Assembly (NCBI GenBank): GCA_964531735.1
Contig: CAZHGD010000145.1
Span: 1 to 18,694, forward strand
Source: CAZHGD01 sp964531735
Lineage (GTDB): Bacteria; Armatimonadota; UBA10988
Length of the DNA stretch: 18,694 nt
Direction: 5' to 3'
The first letter of the stretch is position 1. Each line of letters begins with the position of its first letter. The notes under the pieces were generated by a model. The model saw only the letters and a program-made list of their open reading frames with translations, was not told where the DNA came from and ran no database searches. The position numbers and the translations under genes were made by a program. Shown piece after piece: positions 7,901 through 15,854 of this stretch.

Positions 7901-8825
7901 GCGTGGTGCCCAGCGCGACGGCGTCGACGGCCACCGGCTCCACGGCGCCCTTGCCGCGCCAGCACTCCAGGTGCAGCCCATCGCCGACTTCGCCGGCGTA
8001 CACCGGCGCGAACCGCAGCCAGTGCCAGGCGCCGACCTGGCCGGGGCGGGCGGTGACCAGCGCCTGCGGCTGACCACCTTGAGTGGTCAGCAGCTTCCAT
8101 TCGTCGGTCGCCGAGGCGCTGCGCACGCGCACCGCCACGCTGACCGGCCGCGACGTGCGCGGGAACGGCAGGTCCTGCAGCCGGAGATAGCTGTCGCCGC
8201 GCACCACCTGGCCGCCGGACGCGCCAGCCTCGGCCGACCGCTCGCCCGCGCGCGTCGTGAAGTCCTCGGCCTCGAACTGCCACGGCCCGGCGGCGGTGTC
8301 CCAGGTGAGCAGCGGTGGCTCGACCGCCACGCTCACGTCGTCCACCTCAAACACGGCGCCGGGCTGCACGTCGCGGGTCAGGAAGTTGATGCCCAGCGAG
8401 CGGTCGCCCTGGACCAGCACCTTGCGCATGGTGATGAACTGCCATTGCGCCGACAGCCGGGTCACCTCCGGCGCATAGAGCCAGCCGTTGCGCGAGTAGA
8501 GGCAGAGCCACACGTCGCCGTGGCCGCGGACGCGCGCGCGAACCGTCGCCAGACGCGGACCCGCAGGCAGCGTGGCGACCAGCGCGAAGCCTTCCAGGCG
8601 CCGCTGACCCGGCAGCGTGGCCCGCACGGCCTGACGCCCCTCGGCCGGCGCGTTGGTGATGAGGGTCAGCGCGGTCGTCGGCGCGTCGGCGTGGTATGGC
8701 CGCGCCGTGCCGAGGCCCTGCTCGAAGCCCTCGCGCCAGACCGGCGACTCGTCGGCGCGGGCCGTGCCGGCCCAGCCCAGAATGGCGGTGATGCAGACCA
8801 GTACGGTGGCGCGGCGCGGTGGCAT
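4956..8825 (-). CDS. Secreted CBM9-like / TIM-barrel glycoside hydrolase-like protein
   Basis: Large exported protein of 1289 residues. A Sec signal peptide (residues 1-24, probable cleavage after TARA) is followed by two beta-sandwich-like segments (about 26-170 and 180-305). Next comes a CBM9/DOMON-like domain (about 325-530, with APPAIDGRPDDACWANA and YDDDRLYLLYACPEP), then further beta domains (about 540-880). A TIM-barrel-like catalytic domain follows (about 890-1210) and a small C-terminal beta domain (1210-1289). In the barrel, DYDYEYSP (1012-1019) and SCYCPRC (Cys1026, Cys1028, Cys1031) resemble a motif seen in uncharacterised glycosidase-like proteins. Glu1016, Glu1146 and Glu1182 are candidate catalytic acids. 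It probably binds and cleaves a polysaccharide outside the cell, but I cannot name a GH family or substrate. No strong Shine-Dalgarno is seen. The ATG directly precedes the signal peptide, which supports the start. Confidence 0.85.
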   Translation of the reverse strand: MPPRRATVLVCITAILGWAGTARADESPVWREGFEQGLGTARPYHADAPTTALTLITNAPAEGRQAVRATLPGQRRLEGFALVATLPAGPRLATVRARVRGHGDVWLCLYSRNGWLYAPEVTRLSAQWQFITMRKVLVQGDRSLGINFLTRDVQPGAVFEVDDVSVAVEPPLLTWDTAAGPWQFEAEDFTTRAGERSAEAGASGGQVVRGDSYLRLQDLPFPRTSRPVSVAVRVRSASATDEWKLLTTQGGQPQALVTARPGQVGAWHWLRFAPVYAGEVGDGLHLECWRGKGAVEPVAVDAVALGTTLPDDPGAAPALFGARPLVAVGRCAAPPAIDGRPDDACWANAIACDGFLTVGALAPAAADTQVKLCYDDDRLYLLYACPEPILDVAQQRRHEFAAAVTARDGAVYNDDSAVILLDPSHTGRQAFDFVVNARGTVADARCRQPDLWETRDLAWNAGVTAAGQVGDGQWSLELAVPFKDLGVSAPRPGDRWQVVLGRIAKARGETSSWNPSNRGFHDPAAMGTLLFGPPPGGLQLTAPRALQPGRNRLTAQCGGPAASPLTVWAALGGPRETRRHSQVLTASGEATFIIDQEADYRFAYGALDAATLAPRYLSPPVTRGVKSALATVHLTCDGPYELRLNDEPLSSGPSAADLAVRAPLQKGANVFAVKLANGTADVRLDAPGLAGRAQRWKLAPAGAREPLAAATNDSAWPLAPQQGRLTGQPGQPAVLRHTLLWEKTRLWPTPLPALHVARGTNQHLTVVADGLRGRPFGGWTVYLAVPTAWRVLGASGYYAQTPGIPAYTCTPVGPQTIGQQARQVVKVVADKPVVPGRHPIQSLFNAWVRCDDDGPDDETLSYWTEANDGTISEPLQTVKVKLLPRPAGKQPQRFVCQLWGSFFDALASEPGRRAVLETARDTGVNDLVAGNAWASENAPRYGLHNTMGVTFQSWSLDLKPYLDQHPAERLLRHDGKPDASLLCTTLLLGDGWPAVEQQLGEKMAKARPHVVDYDYEYSPYSGPHSCYCPRCLAAFRQFASLPADAPLDATVIRQRHAARWVDFMARRVAAVFARFKQAVHRLQPGCLFSVYSGYQTPENPEQYGVDWRYVGELQACDRIGCGYGRPVEAVRATVAAARGIPVLCGELLVPYETAKLEPVTPLSLATLLRRVLDATGGILLYERLSFDGRSWLALADLTRLVATHEPLFLTGRRTALPGQDESLVQGLTDGRTTLVCVLNPSSGAVTRTVPLPAAAGGGREFYTGRAVSAGETVRVELAAGGAAVFVLQP

Positions 8826-8885
8826 GGCAGTCTACCCGGATGGCTGCGCGGCCGAACTGCCTGGACCCCGCGGCTCACCTCGCGA

Positions 8886-8915
8886 ACAGTAGCCGGCGGC
8901 CGGTCACAGCGTCAA
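8886..8915 (-). promoter_or_regulatory. Possible promoter for the secreted glycosidase-like gene
   Basis: On the - strand, TTGACG (8915-8910) is separated by 18 bases from TACTGT (8891-8886). The -35 box matches five of six consensus bases and the -10 box three of six. Transcription would give a leader of about 55 bases before the ATG at 8825. It lies in the 299 bp divergent spacer 8826-9124. Confidence 0.35.
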
Positions 8916-8978
8916 GTGCGCCGGTGGGGCGCGCGCCGAACGGAGTGGCCGATCTGTACGCCAGGACCATACTGCCCC

Positions 8979-9008
8979 TTGCAATCGGATCGCAAGATGT
9001 GCTAATAC
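8979..9008 (+). promoter_or_regulatory. Possible promoter for the pentapeptide-repeat gene
   Basis: TTGCAA (8979-8984) and TAATAC (9003-9008) are 18 bases apart in the AT-richest part of the divergent spacer, about 115 bases before the ATG at 9125. A weaker alternative is TTCATC (9068-9073) with TATACG (9091-9096), 17 bases apart. Neither is strong. Beyond these and the - strand boxes I see nothing coding in 8826-9124. Confidence 0.25.
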
Positions 9009-9124
9009 TTTGGATAGCCGGCGCCGCTGCCACCGGGGTATGCACTAAGGTGTAACCGGAGCGGCCATTCATCTTCCGCGCCGGGTGATCTATACGGCAT
9101 TCTGGCTATCATCATGGTCATCAC

Positions 9125-10033
9125 ATGGACATCAACGGTGCGCAAAGGGCCGCACAGGCGGTTGGGTTGACCGCTGCGAGTGAAGCCCCCGTACTCTGGG
9201 CAGCGACGCCGCTGCCACTACAGCGTGAAGAGATCCTCGCGCGCGCACCGGCCCTGGCCGGTGTCGACATGGCCGGCGCCATGTTGCCGGGCGCCAATCT
9301 GGCCGAGGCCGACCTGCGTGCGGCCTCACTGGCCGGTGCCGACCTGCGCGGTGCCAGCCTGCGCGACTGTCTGGTGCGCGACTGCGATCTGCGCGGCGCC
9401 GATCTGCGCGGTGCCATGCTCGACGGCGTGGACCTGCGCCGCGCGCTGATCGATGCCGACACGCAGTTGGACACCAAATGGCGCCTGGTCATCGAGTTGG
9501 TCCACGGCGGCGGACACGGTCGTGATCTGCACGGTCGCGATCTGGCCGCGGTGAACCTGCCCGGGGCCGACCTGGGCGGCGCGGTGCTCGCGGGCGTCGG
9601 CCTGCGCACGGCCAACCTGCGGCGCGCCAACCTACGGCGGTGCGACCTGTCGCAGGCCGATCTGCAGTGCTGCGTGCTGGCCCTGGCCGATCTGCGCGAG
9701 GCGGATCTGCGCGAGGCGCAACTGGGCTGGTCGGATCTGTGTGGCGCCAACCTGGCCGGGGCGCGGCTCAACGGCGCTCGCCTGAGCGGCGCCCGCCTCC
9801 GTGGCGCCAACCTGCGCGGCGCGGATCTCACCGACGCCGATCTCAGCCTGGCCGATCTGGCCGGCGCGGATCTGCGCGACGCCAACCTGTCCGGCGCGCG
9901 CCTGCCGCAGGCCAACCTGCTGCAGACCAAGCTCGAACAGGCCAGCGCCACCAACGGCGGCTCACCGGCGGCAACGGTCTTCCCCAGCGGCTTCCAACCC
10001 GCCGCACGGGGCATCAAGGTGCTGGATCACTGA
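9125..10033 (+). CDS. Pentapeptide-repeat protein
   Basis: 302-residue protein built mostly of A(D/N)LxxA-type pentapeptide repeats in two blocks, about residues 44-110 and 134-274, predicted to fold as a right-handed quadrilateral beta-helix. The blocks are separated by a linker with TQLDTKWR (113-120), a segment often seen between repeat blocks in cyanobacterial-type pentapeptide proteins. The C-terminal tail TVFPSGFQPAARGIK is also typical of those. The first ~40 residues are not repetitive and show no signal peptide, so it is probably cytoplasmic. Biochemical role is unknown; some family members mimic DNA or protect gyrase, but nothing here shows that. ATG 9125 has no clear Shine-Dalgarno. 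An ATG at 9114 is in another frame. The gene is flanked on both sides by opposite-strand secreted-enzyme genes and appears monocistronic. Confidence 0.9.
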   Translation: MDINGAQRAAQAVGLTAASEAPVLWAATPLPLQREEILARAPALAGVDMAGAMLPGANLAEADLRAASLAGADLRGASLRDCLVRDCDLRGADLRGAMLDGVDLRRALIDADTQLDTKWRLVIELVHGGGHGRDLHGRDLAAVNLPGADLGGAVLAGVGLRTANLRRANLRRCDLSQADLQCCVLALADLREADLREAQLGWSDLCGANLAGARLNGARLSGARLRGANLRGADLTDADLSLADLAGADLRDANLSGARLPQANLLQTKLEQASATNGGSPAATVFPSGFQPAARGIKVLDH

Positions 10034-10047
10034 ACGCACGGCGCAGT

Positions 10048-10111
10048 CGGTCGGTGCCTCCGGTGGGGCCGGCTCGCCGAGCCGGCCGCCGCTGACGGTG
10101 CCGGCCGACCG
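10048..10111. terminator. Nested hairpins between convergent genes
   Basis: In the 80 bp spacer between two convergent genes, GGCCGGCTC (10067-10075) and GAGCCGGCC (10079-10087) make a perfect nine-base stem with a three-base loop. Outer arms CGGTCGG (10048-10054) and CCGACCG (10105-10111) can pair over seven bases. No U-tract is present. The position and symmetry suggest a bidirectional stop or a palindromic intergenic repeat. Confidence 0.45.
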
Positions 10112-10113
10112 CC

Positions 10114-13100
10114 CTAGCGCTGGGCGCTCAGCGGCAGTTCCACCAGGCTCACCTCGTCGACGGTGAGCTTGGCATCAACCTGCTTGGCCGTCATGTGCAG
10201 GCGCAAGTGCGTCAGGTCGACGCCCTTGGGCAGGACGAACTCGACCGCCGACTCGGTCCAGTCGGCGCGGTTGCCGCGCCGCGGCGTGTTCTGCCAGAAC
10301 TGCCAGTTGGCGCTGCACACCTGCACCGCGGCCTCGGACGCCGCGTCGGCGCGCACCCAGCAGGCCAACCGGAACCGCCGGTCGACGTCCGTGGCCGGCA
10401 CGCCCGGCCAGGTCAGATAGGCGCCGAAGTCGCCGCCGGTGGCCTTGGTGCAGGTCACCTCCAGGCAGGAGGCGCCTGTGCGGCCACCGCGCACGGCCGT
10501 GATCGTACACTCCGCGCCGCGATCGATGGTCCCCGCCCGCCAGCCCGCGGCTCCCTCCTCGAACGACGCGTTCGGCAGCAGATTGACGCCGTAGGCGCGC
10601 CTCGCCGTGGCCGCACTCAGCACCAGTCGGCCGCTGAGCGATTCGTCGGCCACCAGCGTGACCGGTCGGCCGGCGCCGTAAGCGGCCACCGGCACCGTCA
10701 GCGCGACGCCGCGTTGGCCTCCGGGCACCACCTGTCGCCAACTCGAGCCGGCCAGCGACAACGCCAGCGGTCCGTCGCCGGTGTTGTCGACGCGCGCTTC
10801 GATGCCGTAGAGCTGTGGCCCACCGGCCGGTGCGGCCGTCAGTGTGCGCCGCTGCACCCACGGGCGGCGCGCCAGGCTGAATGGTGCCGCCGCCTGGCCC
10901 TCGACCTGGAGCGCGACCGGGGCCGGCTCGTCACTGACCGGCGGCGTCTGCACCAGCGGACCGGCCGGCTGCTCCCACGCTACCTGCTCGGCGGTCAGCC
11001 GCGTGCCGCGCGGCGCGTCGGACGAGAGGCACGGCCGCCCGCCTTGCAGCGTGGCCGCCACCGCCGCTGGGTGGTCGGCCGTCAAGGTGCAGCCGCGGCT
11101 GCTCAGTCGCCGACCGGCGAACATGACCGCTGAGTGCAGATGGCCGGTGCGCCACGAGCGGCTGGCCACTGCCGCCACTTGGTCCTCGCGCTCACCGAAC
11201 GAGACCTCGATGGTGCGGCGGCCGTCGGTCAGCCGCACCGTCGGGCCGCCGAGCGGGGCCGTCACCGTGGCGGTCAGCAGACCGCCCTCGGCGCCGGCGC
11301 GGTACGGCTGGATGACCAGCAGCGACTCGGTGGCGGCCGCCGGGGTGGTGGTGGCCGCGGTCAGGTGCCACTGGTTCGGCGCCGCGCGGAACGGCGCCAC
11401 CGGGAACTGGTCGGTCTGCTCGAACCGCAGGCCCGACGAGGCCAAGAAGTCGACCCGGCAGCGCGCGGCCCCGCGCTGCACGTCGACCTGCCGGTGTGGC
11501 TCGTCGATGGCCATGCGCTCCAGCGCGTGGAGCAGGAACTGGTAGGTCGCCGGCTGCGGCGCCGCCAGCGTGTCGCGCACGATCGTGATCGGTTCGCCAC
11601 CGGTGTGCAGCGGGCGCAGGAAGACGATTTCGCGCACTGCCTTGGTCAGCCGGCCACCATACGCCGGCGTGGCGTCGCCCACGGCGTAGTCGCCGGCGGC
11701 CGTGGTCTGGAAGGTGCCGATGCGGCCGGACGCGGTCCAGTCGCGAATCGTCTGGCCCTGGCCGTTCACCAGCACCGCGTTGGCCGCCTTGGTCTGCCAG
11801 GTCCAGTCGCGATGGTGCGGGTGACCGTAGAGCTGGTAGTAACCCGACGCGATCAGCAGCGGCTCACCGTAGGCGTCCAGCGTGAAGGCGTTCTGGTCGG
11901 CATAGGCATGACTGATGGACCCGAACGGCGAGCTGCGCAGCAGCACCTGGACATTGCTGGTGGGATCGGACAGCACGCTGTGCATCGCGGCCAGTCCCAC
12001 GTCACGGAACGCGCGGCCCTGCGGCAGATCATCCGGTGCGCGCGAGGCCAGGGCGCTGGTGTCGTAGAGCAGCGCGGCCAGTCCGCCGAGCTGGACCTGT
12101 TGCTGGTCGGCGTACCAGTTGGCGTACGGATTGCCGAACAGCGCGGCCAGTTGCCGCATGGTGTGGCCGCCGACGGCCGCGCCTTCGTGGCCGTCGCCAA
12201 ACGGCGAGACCTTCGCGTAGGGCGGATTGCCGTACAGCTTGTAGTAGGGCATATGGCGCACGTTGGTGCGCTGGTGGACCGGCACGCCGGTGGCCAGCTC
12301 GACCAACCGGTAGGCGTGCGCGAAGACCGCGGTGCTCCAGGCCCAGTAGCTCGGGCCTTCGCACCAGCCGCCGTCGGCGTCGCCGTATGGCGGGTAGAAC
12401 GGCGACCAGAGCTGTAGCAGCGTGTACTCCAGCATCTCGTCGACCGGCGCCTCGCCGGCCAGCGCCAGACAGGCTTCGAGGCCATCGGGCAGGTAGTAGC
12501 CCATGTTGTGGCTCTCGTATGGGTACATCTCGAACGGTCGCTGCCGCCAGCGCGCGCGCATCTCGTCCAGCCGCACCAGCAGGCAGTCCTGGCAACGCTG
12601 CTTCTCCTCGGCCGTCAGGAGCGGCTGGATCCAGTCCAGCACGGTGGCGCTGTAGCGCACGATCTCGGTGGCCGGCTCGTCGTTGTGGTTCAGCGCGGTG
12701 CTGCCGCGCGGATTCCACGACAGGATGTGCAGCAGGCGCCGCTTGGCCTGTTGACCGGACCGTTCCTGTCCGGTCAGCAGGTAGTCTTCGGCCAGTTGCC
12801 GCATCTCACCGAAGAACGGCCGCGTGGTCTGGAAGATGCGCTGGTAGATCGCGATGCGGTTGGTGTCCTGGGTGGCCGGCAGGAACTCGGGCTCGGGCAG
12901 CAGCGAACGGGCTTCGGCCGCCAGTGCCCTGGCCTCAAGCTGCTGGCGCCACGACTCGCCGAACCGCTCGGCCGCGCGCCGACGCGTGGCGGCCAGGTCG
13001 GCGGCGGTCACCGCCACGCGCGGATGCGCCCGGCCCATCTGGCGCACCAGCGCGGCGACGTCGGGGAACGGCACCACCGGCGCCTCGGCCGGCACGGTGA

Positions 13101-13443
13101 ACCCCCGCACCGCCGACCAGGCGCCGCCACCGTCGCTCGGCCCGCCCGGTCGCGCGCGCCACCACCAGCGGCCCGCCGCCAACGACTCGCGCGGCACGGC
13201 GAGCAGGTAACGACTGGTCAGTTGGCGCGTCTCAGCCGCCGGGAAGCCGGCGTCGCGGCTGTACTCGACGACGTACGAGGCCGCTGCGGGGAGCTTGGCC
13301 GGGTAGACGAAGCACGGTGGATTGGCGGCGACGGTTTCGCCCTCGGCTGGCCGCGCGCGCGTCTGGAACGGCGCCGGCGGTGCCTCCCAGGCAGCGGGGG
13401 CCAGCAGACAGGTGGTCAGGGCCAGGGCGGTGGGCAGGAGCAT
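10114..13443 (-). CDS. Secreted heparinase II/III-like polysaccharide lyase (DUF4962-type) with CBM4/9-like C-terminus
   Basis: Exported 1109-residue protein. A signal peptide (about 1-20) is followed by a DUF4962-like N-terminal beta region (about 25-120, with NPPCFVYPA), then an alpha/alpha toroid (about 125-480) with SHNMGYYLPDG (His312, Asn313) and EGPSYW (Glu362). A heparinase II/III-like beta-sandwich follows (about 490-680, with SHAYADQNAF, HHRDW and ANAVLVNGQGQ). Further beta domains lead to a C-terminal CBM4/9-like jelly roll beginning NLLPNASFEEG (about 954-1105). The family eliminates uronic-acid polysaccharides such as heparin-like or alginate-like polymers. The exact polymer is not evident, and two usual histidine positions look replaced (Tyr514, Ala554). 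The start at 13443 is supported by GGAG eight bases upstream and by the signal peptide. It lies 63 bp after nuoG on the same strand but has its own ribosome site. Confidence 0.85.
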   Translation of the reverse strand: MLLPTALALTTCLLAPAAWEAPPAPFQTRARPAEGETVAANPPCFVYPAKLPAAASYVVEYSRDAGFPAAETRQLTSRYLLAVPRESLAAGRWWWRARPGGPSDGGGAWSAVRGFTVPAEAPVVPFPDVAALVRQMGRAHPRVAVTAADLAATRRRAAERFGESWRQQLEARALAAEARSLLPEPEFLPATQDTNRIAIYQRIFQTTRPFFGEMRQLAEDYLLTGQERSGQQAKRRLLHILSWNPRGSTALNHNDEPATEIVRYSATVLDWIQPLLTAEEKQRCQDCLLVRLDEMRARWRQRPFEMYPYESHNMGYYLPDGLEACLALAGEAPVDEMLEYTLLQLWSPFYPPYGDADGGWCEGPSYWAWSTAVFAHAYRLVELATGVPVHQRTNVRHMPYYKLYGNPPYAKVSPFGDGHEGAAVGGHTMRQLAALFGNPYANWYADQQQVQLGGLAALLYDTSALASRAPDDLPQGRAFRDVGLAAMHSVLSDPTSNVQVLLRSSPFGSISHAYADQNAFTLDAYGEPLLIASGYYQLYGHPHHRDWTWQTKAANAVLVNGQGQTIRDWTASGRIGTFQTTAAGDYAVGDATPAYGGRLTKAVREIVFLRPLHTGGEPITIVRDTLAAPQPATYQFLLHALERMAIDEPHRQVDVQRGAARCRVDFLASSGLRFEQTDQFPVAPFRAAPNQWHLTAATTTPAAATESLLVIQPYRAGAEGGLLTATVTAPLGGPTVRLTDGRRTIEVSFGEREDQVAAVASRSWRTGHLHSAVMFAGRRLSSRGCTLTADHPAAVAATLQGGRPCLSSDAPRGTRLTAEQVAWEQPAGPLVQTPPVSDEPAPVALQVEGQAAAPFSLARRPWVQRRTLTAAPAGGPQLYGIEARVDNTGDGPLALSLAGSSWRQVVPGGQRGVALTVPVAAYGAGRPVTLVADESLSGRLVLSAATARRAYGVNLLPNASFEEGAAGWRAGTIDRGAECTITAVRGGRTGASCLEVTCTKATGGDFGAYLTWPGVPATDVDRRFRLACWVRADAASEAAVQVCSANWQFWQNTPRRGNRADWTESAVEFVLPKGVDLTHLRLHMTAKQVDAKLTVDEVSLVELPLSAQR

Positions 13444-13451
13444 GGGGGTGA

Positions 13452-13482
13452 CTCCGGGCGCTCGTGGCCCTGGTGTTCACCA
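13452..13482 (-). promoter_or_regulatory. Ribosome site and small dyad upstream of the lyase gene
   Basis: On the - strand GGAG (13455-13452) is eight bases before the lyase ATG, which fixes that start. Further upstream, TGGTG and CACCA (13471-13475 and 13478-13482 on the + strand) form a five-base dyad with a two-base centre that could be an operator half-site pair. A weak GCCGG/CCGGC hairpin (13488-13492 with 13502-13506) directly follows nuoG. Confidence 0.35.
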
Positions 13483-13506
13483 CCGATGCCGGCCCGCCTG
13501 CCCGGC

Positions 13507-15822
13507 CTACGCCAACTTCGCGAACTCGAACTTACCCGCCGCGGGCTTGACCACTGCGCCGTCTTCGACCGCGTAGCGCGGTACCAGCGCGCGGATCTCG
13601 GCCATCGCCGCGGCCGGGTCGAGCGGTTGCCAGGTCGGCGGCTGTTCCAGGCGCGCGGCGACGCCGGTGGCCAGGGCGTTGATGACGTCGAGGTCGCTGC
13701 GGACGCCCAGGATCGGTCGGACGGCCGACGGGGCGTGCTGGACGCGGCCCTCGAAGTTCTGGTAGGTGGCCGTGCGCTCGGCGAAGCAGGTGGCCGGGAA
13801 GACCACATCCGCCAGCTTGGCCGTCTCGGTGAGGAACAGGTCGCTGACCACCACGAACGGCACCTGGTCGACCGCCGCGCGACGGCGTGCCCAGTCGGCC
13901 TCGAACGTGGCGCGGAGGTCGCCGTCGTGGCTCTGGTTGAGCCATTGGTTGCGCACCGTCTGGAACGGATTGCCCTCGTCGCTGACCAGGTCGCTGCCGA
14001 TGACCACCAGCGCGCCCAGTTCGCCGGCTGCGGCCGCGGCCAGCAGCCCGGCCGTGTCCAGCCCGCCATCGCTGGGCAGGGGCACACCCCAGGCCGCTTC
14101 GAACGCCGCGCGCGCCGCGGCGTCGGTGACCGGCGCCAGGCCCGGCAGCAGGTCGGGCCGCAGACCCATGGCCGCGGCCCCGCGGCCGTTGCAGTTGTGG
14201 ACGTACTCCAGCCAGCCACCGTTGGCCTGGCCCGGCACGTCGAGCAGCAGCGCCAGGTTCCACAGGCCCTCGCGCAGCGCCGTGCCGTCGGGCCGGCCGT
14301 CGCACTGCGGCGACACGATGACCAGGTCCTCGGCGGACGCCAGTTCGCGGGCCAGCTCCTGCAGCCGCTCGACGGGCACCCCGGCGGTCGCGGCCACCGC
14401 GTCGAGGTCGGTGTCCACCCAGCTCGGCGCGGCCTCGCTCAGGCCGTGGCTGTGCTTGCGAATGGCGGTGGCGTCGTGCCGCTTCTCGCGCTGGACGATG
14501 GCCAGCAGCGCCTTGACCACCAGCGCTTCCTGCCCGCGCACGCACTCGACGTTGAGGCTGCTGAGCAGGCCGACATGGTAGTCGGTGTTGTTGAGCGTGA
14601 TCAGCCGTGCGCCGCCGCGGATCGCCTGGTGCAGGCGCAACCAGGCGATCGGCAGCTCGGCCAGCGGGTTGGCTGCGCCCAGGAAGATCGTGCGAGCCTG
14701 GGCCAGCCGCTCGTAGGTGGGTACCAGCCCGGCACGGGCGTCGTAGTCGACCGGCTTGCTGCAGGTCACGCTGTTGGTGCCCAGCACCGCGCGCACGAAC
14801 TTGCCGAACGCGTACTGCTCCTCCAGGCCCAGCACGGTGGAGCCGACACCGGCCACGCGCCGGCCTTCGCGGAGCGCCTGGGCCAACCCCTCGACGGCGG
14901 TGGTGACCGCGTCCTCATAGGTGGCCGGCTCCAGCTTGCCAGAGGTCAGGTTGCGCACCAGCGGCACATCGAGCCGGTCGGGATGCAGGATCACCTCGTG
15001 GTGGAAGCGCTCGCGGTCACTGATCCAGAGGTCGTTGACCGCGCGGTTCTCGCGCGGCATGATGCGTCGCACCACGTTCTCGCGGACGTCGAGCCGCAGG
15101 TTGCTGCCGCAGGCGTCGAACGGCGAGATGGTCGGCTGGCCCTTCATCTCCCAGGGCCGCGAGCGGAAGCGGAAGGTCGCCGAGGTCAGCGCGCCGACCG
15201 GGCAGATATCGCAGGTGTTGCCCGAGAAGTGCGAGTCGTACTCGCCGTCGAACGCGGGTGAGATGGCCGTGTGATAGCCCCGGTTGATCAGTTCGATGGT
15301 CTTCTCGCCGGCCACCTCGGCGACGAACCGGGTGCAGCGCGCGCACTGGACGCAGCGTTCGCGGTCGAGCAGCACGTAGCGCGAGATGGGCAGCGGCTTG
15401 GGGTACTTGCGCCGCGGCTCGACGGTCCGCGCCACCTCGGGACCAGCGTCGACGGTCTGGTCCTGCAACAGGCACTCGCCGCCCTTGTCGCAGACCGGGC
15501 AGTCGAGCGGGTGGTTGACCAGGAGCAACTCCAGAGTCATCTGCCGCGCTTGCACCGCGGCGGCGGAGTTGACGCGCACCTGCAGGCCGTCGGCCACGCG
15601 CACGGTGCAGGTGGCCACGTTGGCCCAGCGCCCGCGCGCCTCGACCTCGGCCATGCACATGCGGCACATGCCCACCGGCTCCAGACGGGAGTGGTGGCAG
15701 AAGCGCGGCATGTCGAAATGGACATACTCGGTGATGGCATCGATCAGCCACATCCCGGCGGGGACCTGGTACTCGACGCCGTCGACAGTGATGGTCACGG
15801 TTGCGGTGGTAGTCTCAGCCAT
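13507..15822 (-). CDS. nuoG: NADH-quinone oxidoreductase subunit G (NuoG-like)
   Basis: 771-residue iron-sulfur subunit of complex I, part of the peripheral NADH-oxidising arm. The N-terminal ferredoxin domain binds a [2Fe-2S] cluster (Cys42, Cys53, Cys56, Cys72). The His-Cys motif HPLDCPVCDKGGEC (His104, Cys108, Cys111, Cys117) is the N5 site. Cys157, Cys160, Cys163 and Cys207 (in CDICPVGAL) form the N4 site. The remainder (about 225-690) is a molybdopterin-oxidoreductase-like domain that in complex I lacks cofactor. The extra N7 cluster cysteines of the E. coli and Thermus type are absent, with only one Cys in FDACGSNLRLD, as in mitochondrial-type subunits. No other nuo gene lies beside it: upstream is divergent murC and downstream is the lyase. 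A formate dehydrogenase or hydrogenase partner subunit is an alternative, but the full NuoG architecture favours complex I. Confidence 0.9.
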   Translation of the reverse strand: MAETTTATVTITVDGVEYQVPAGMWLIDAITEYVHFDMPRFCHHSRLEPVGMCRMCMAEVEARGRWANVATCTVRVADGLQVRVNSAAAVQARQMTLELLLVNHPLDCPVCDKGGECLLQDQTVDAGPEVARTVEPRRKYPKPLPISRYVLLDRERCVQCARCTRFVAEVAGEKTIELINRGYHTAISPAFDGEYDSHFSGNTCDICPVGALTSATFRFRSRPWEMKGQPTISPFDACGSNLRLDVRENVVRRIMPRENRAVNDLWISDRERFHHEVILHPDRLDVPLVRNLTSGKLEPATYEDAVTTAVEGLAQALREGRRVAGVGSTVLGLEEQYAFGKFVRAVLGTNSVTCSKPVDYDARAGLVPTYERLAQARTIFLGAANPLAELPIAWLRLHQAIRGGARLITLNNTDYHVGLLSSLNVECVRGQEALVVKALLAIVQREKRHDATAIRKHSHGLSEAAPSWVDTDLDAVAATAGVPVERLQELARELASAEDLVIVSPQCDGRPDGTALREGLWNLALLLDVPGQANGGWLEYVHNCNGRGAAAMGLRPDLLPGLAPVTDAAARAAFEAAWGVPLPSDGGLDTAGLLAAAAAGELGALVVIGSDLVSDEGNPFQTVRNQWLNQSHDGDLRATFEADWARRRAAVDQVPFVVVSDLFLTETAKLADVVFPATCFAERTATYQNFEGRVQHAPSAVRPILGVRSDLDVINALATGVAARLEQPPTWQPLDPAAAMAEIRALVPRYAVEDGAVVKPAAGKFEFAKLA

Positions 15823-15854
15823 GCCTGCGTGTCTACTCCCGGGTGCCGGCGGTT

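Noticed and set aside
9125..10033. Tandem DNA repeat
   Set aside because: The periodic GCC-ACCTG-like pattern is explained by pentapeptide codons in a real protein.
12508..15261. 917-codon + strand open frame spanning the lyase and nuoG
   Set aside because: It crosses two well-supported - strand genes and the spacer between them, and its composition is typical of GC-rich antisense reading.
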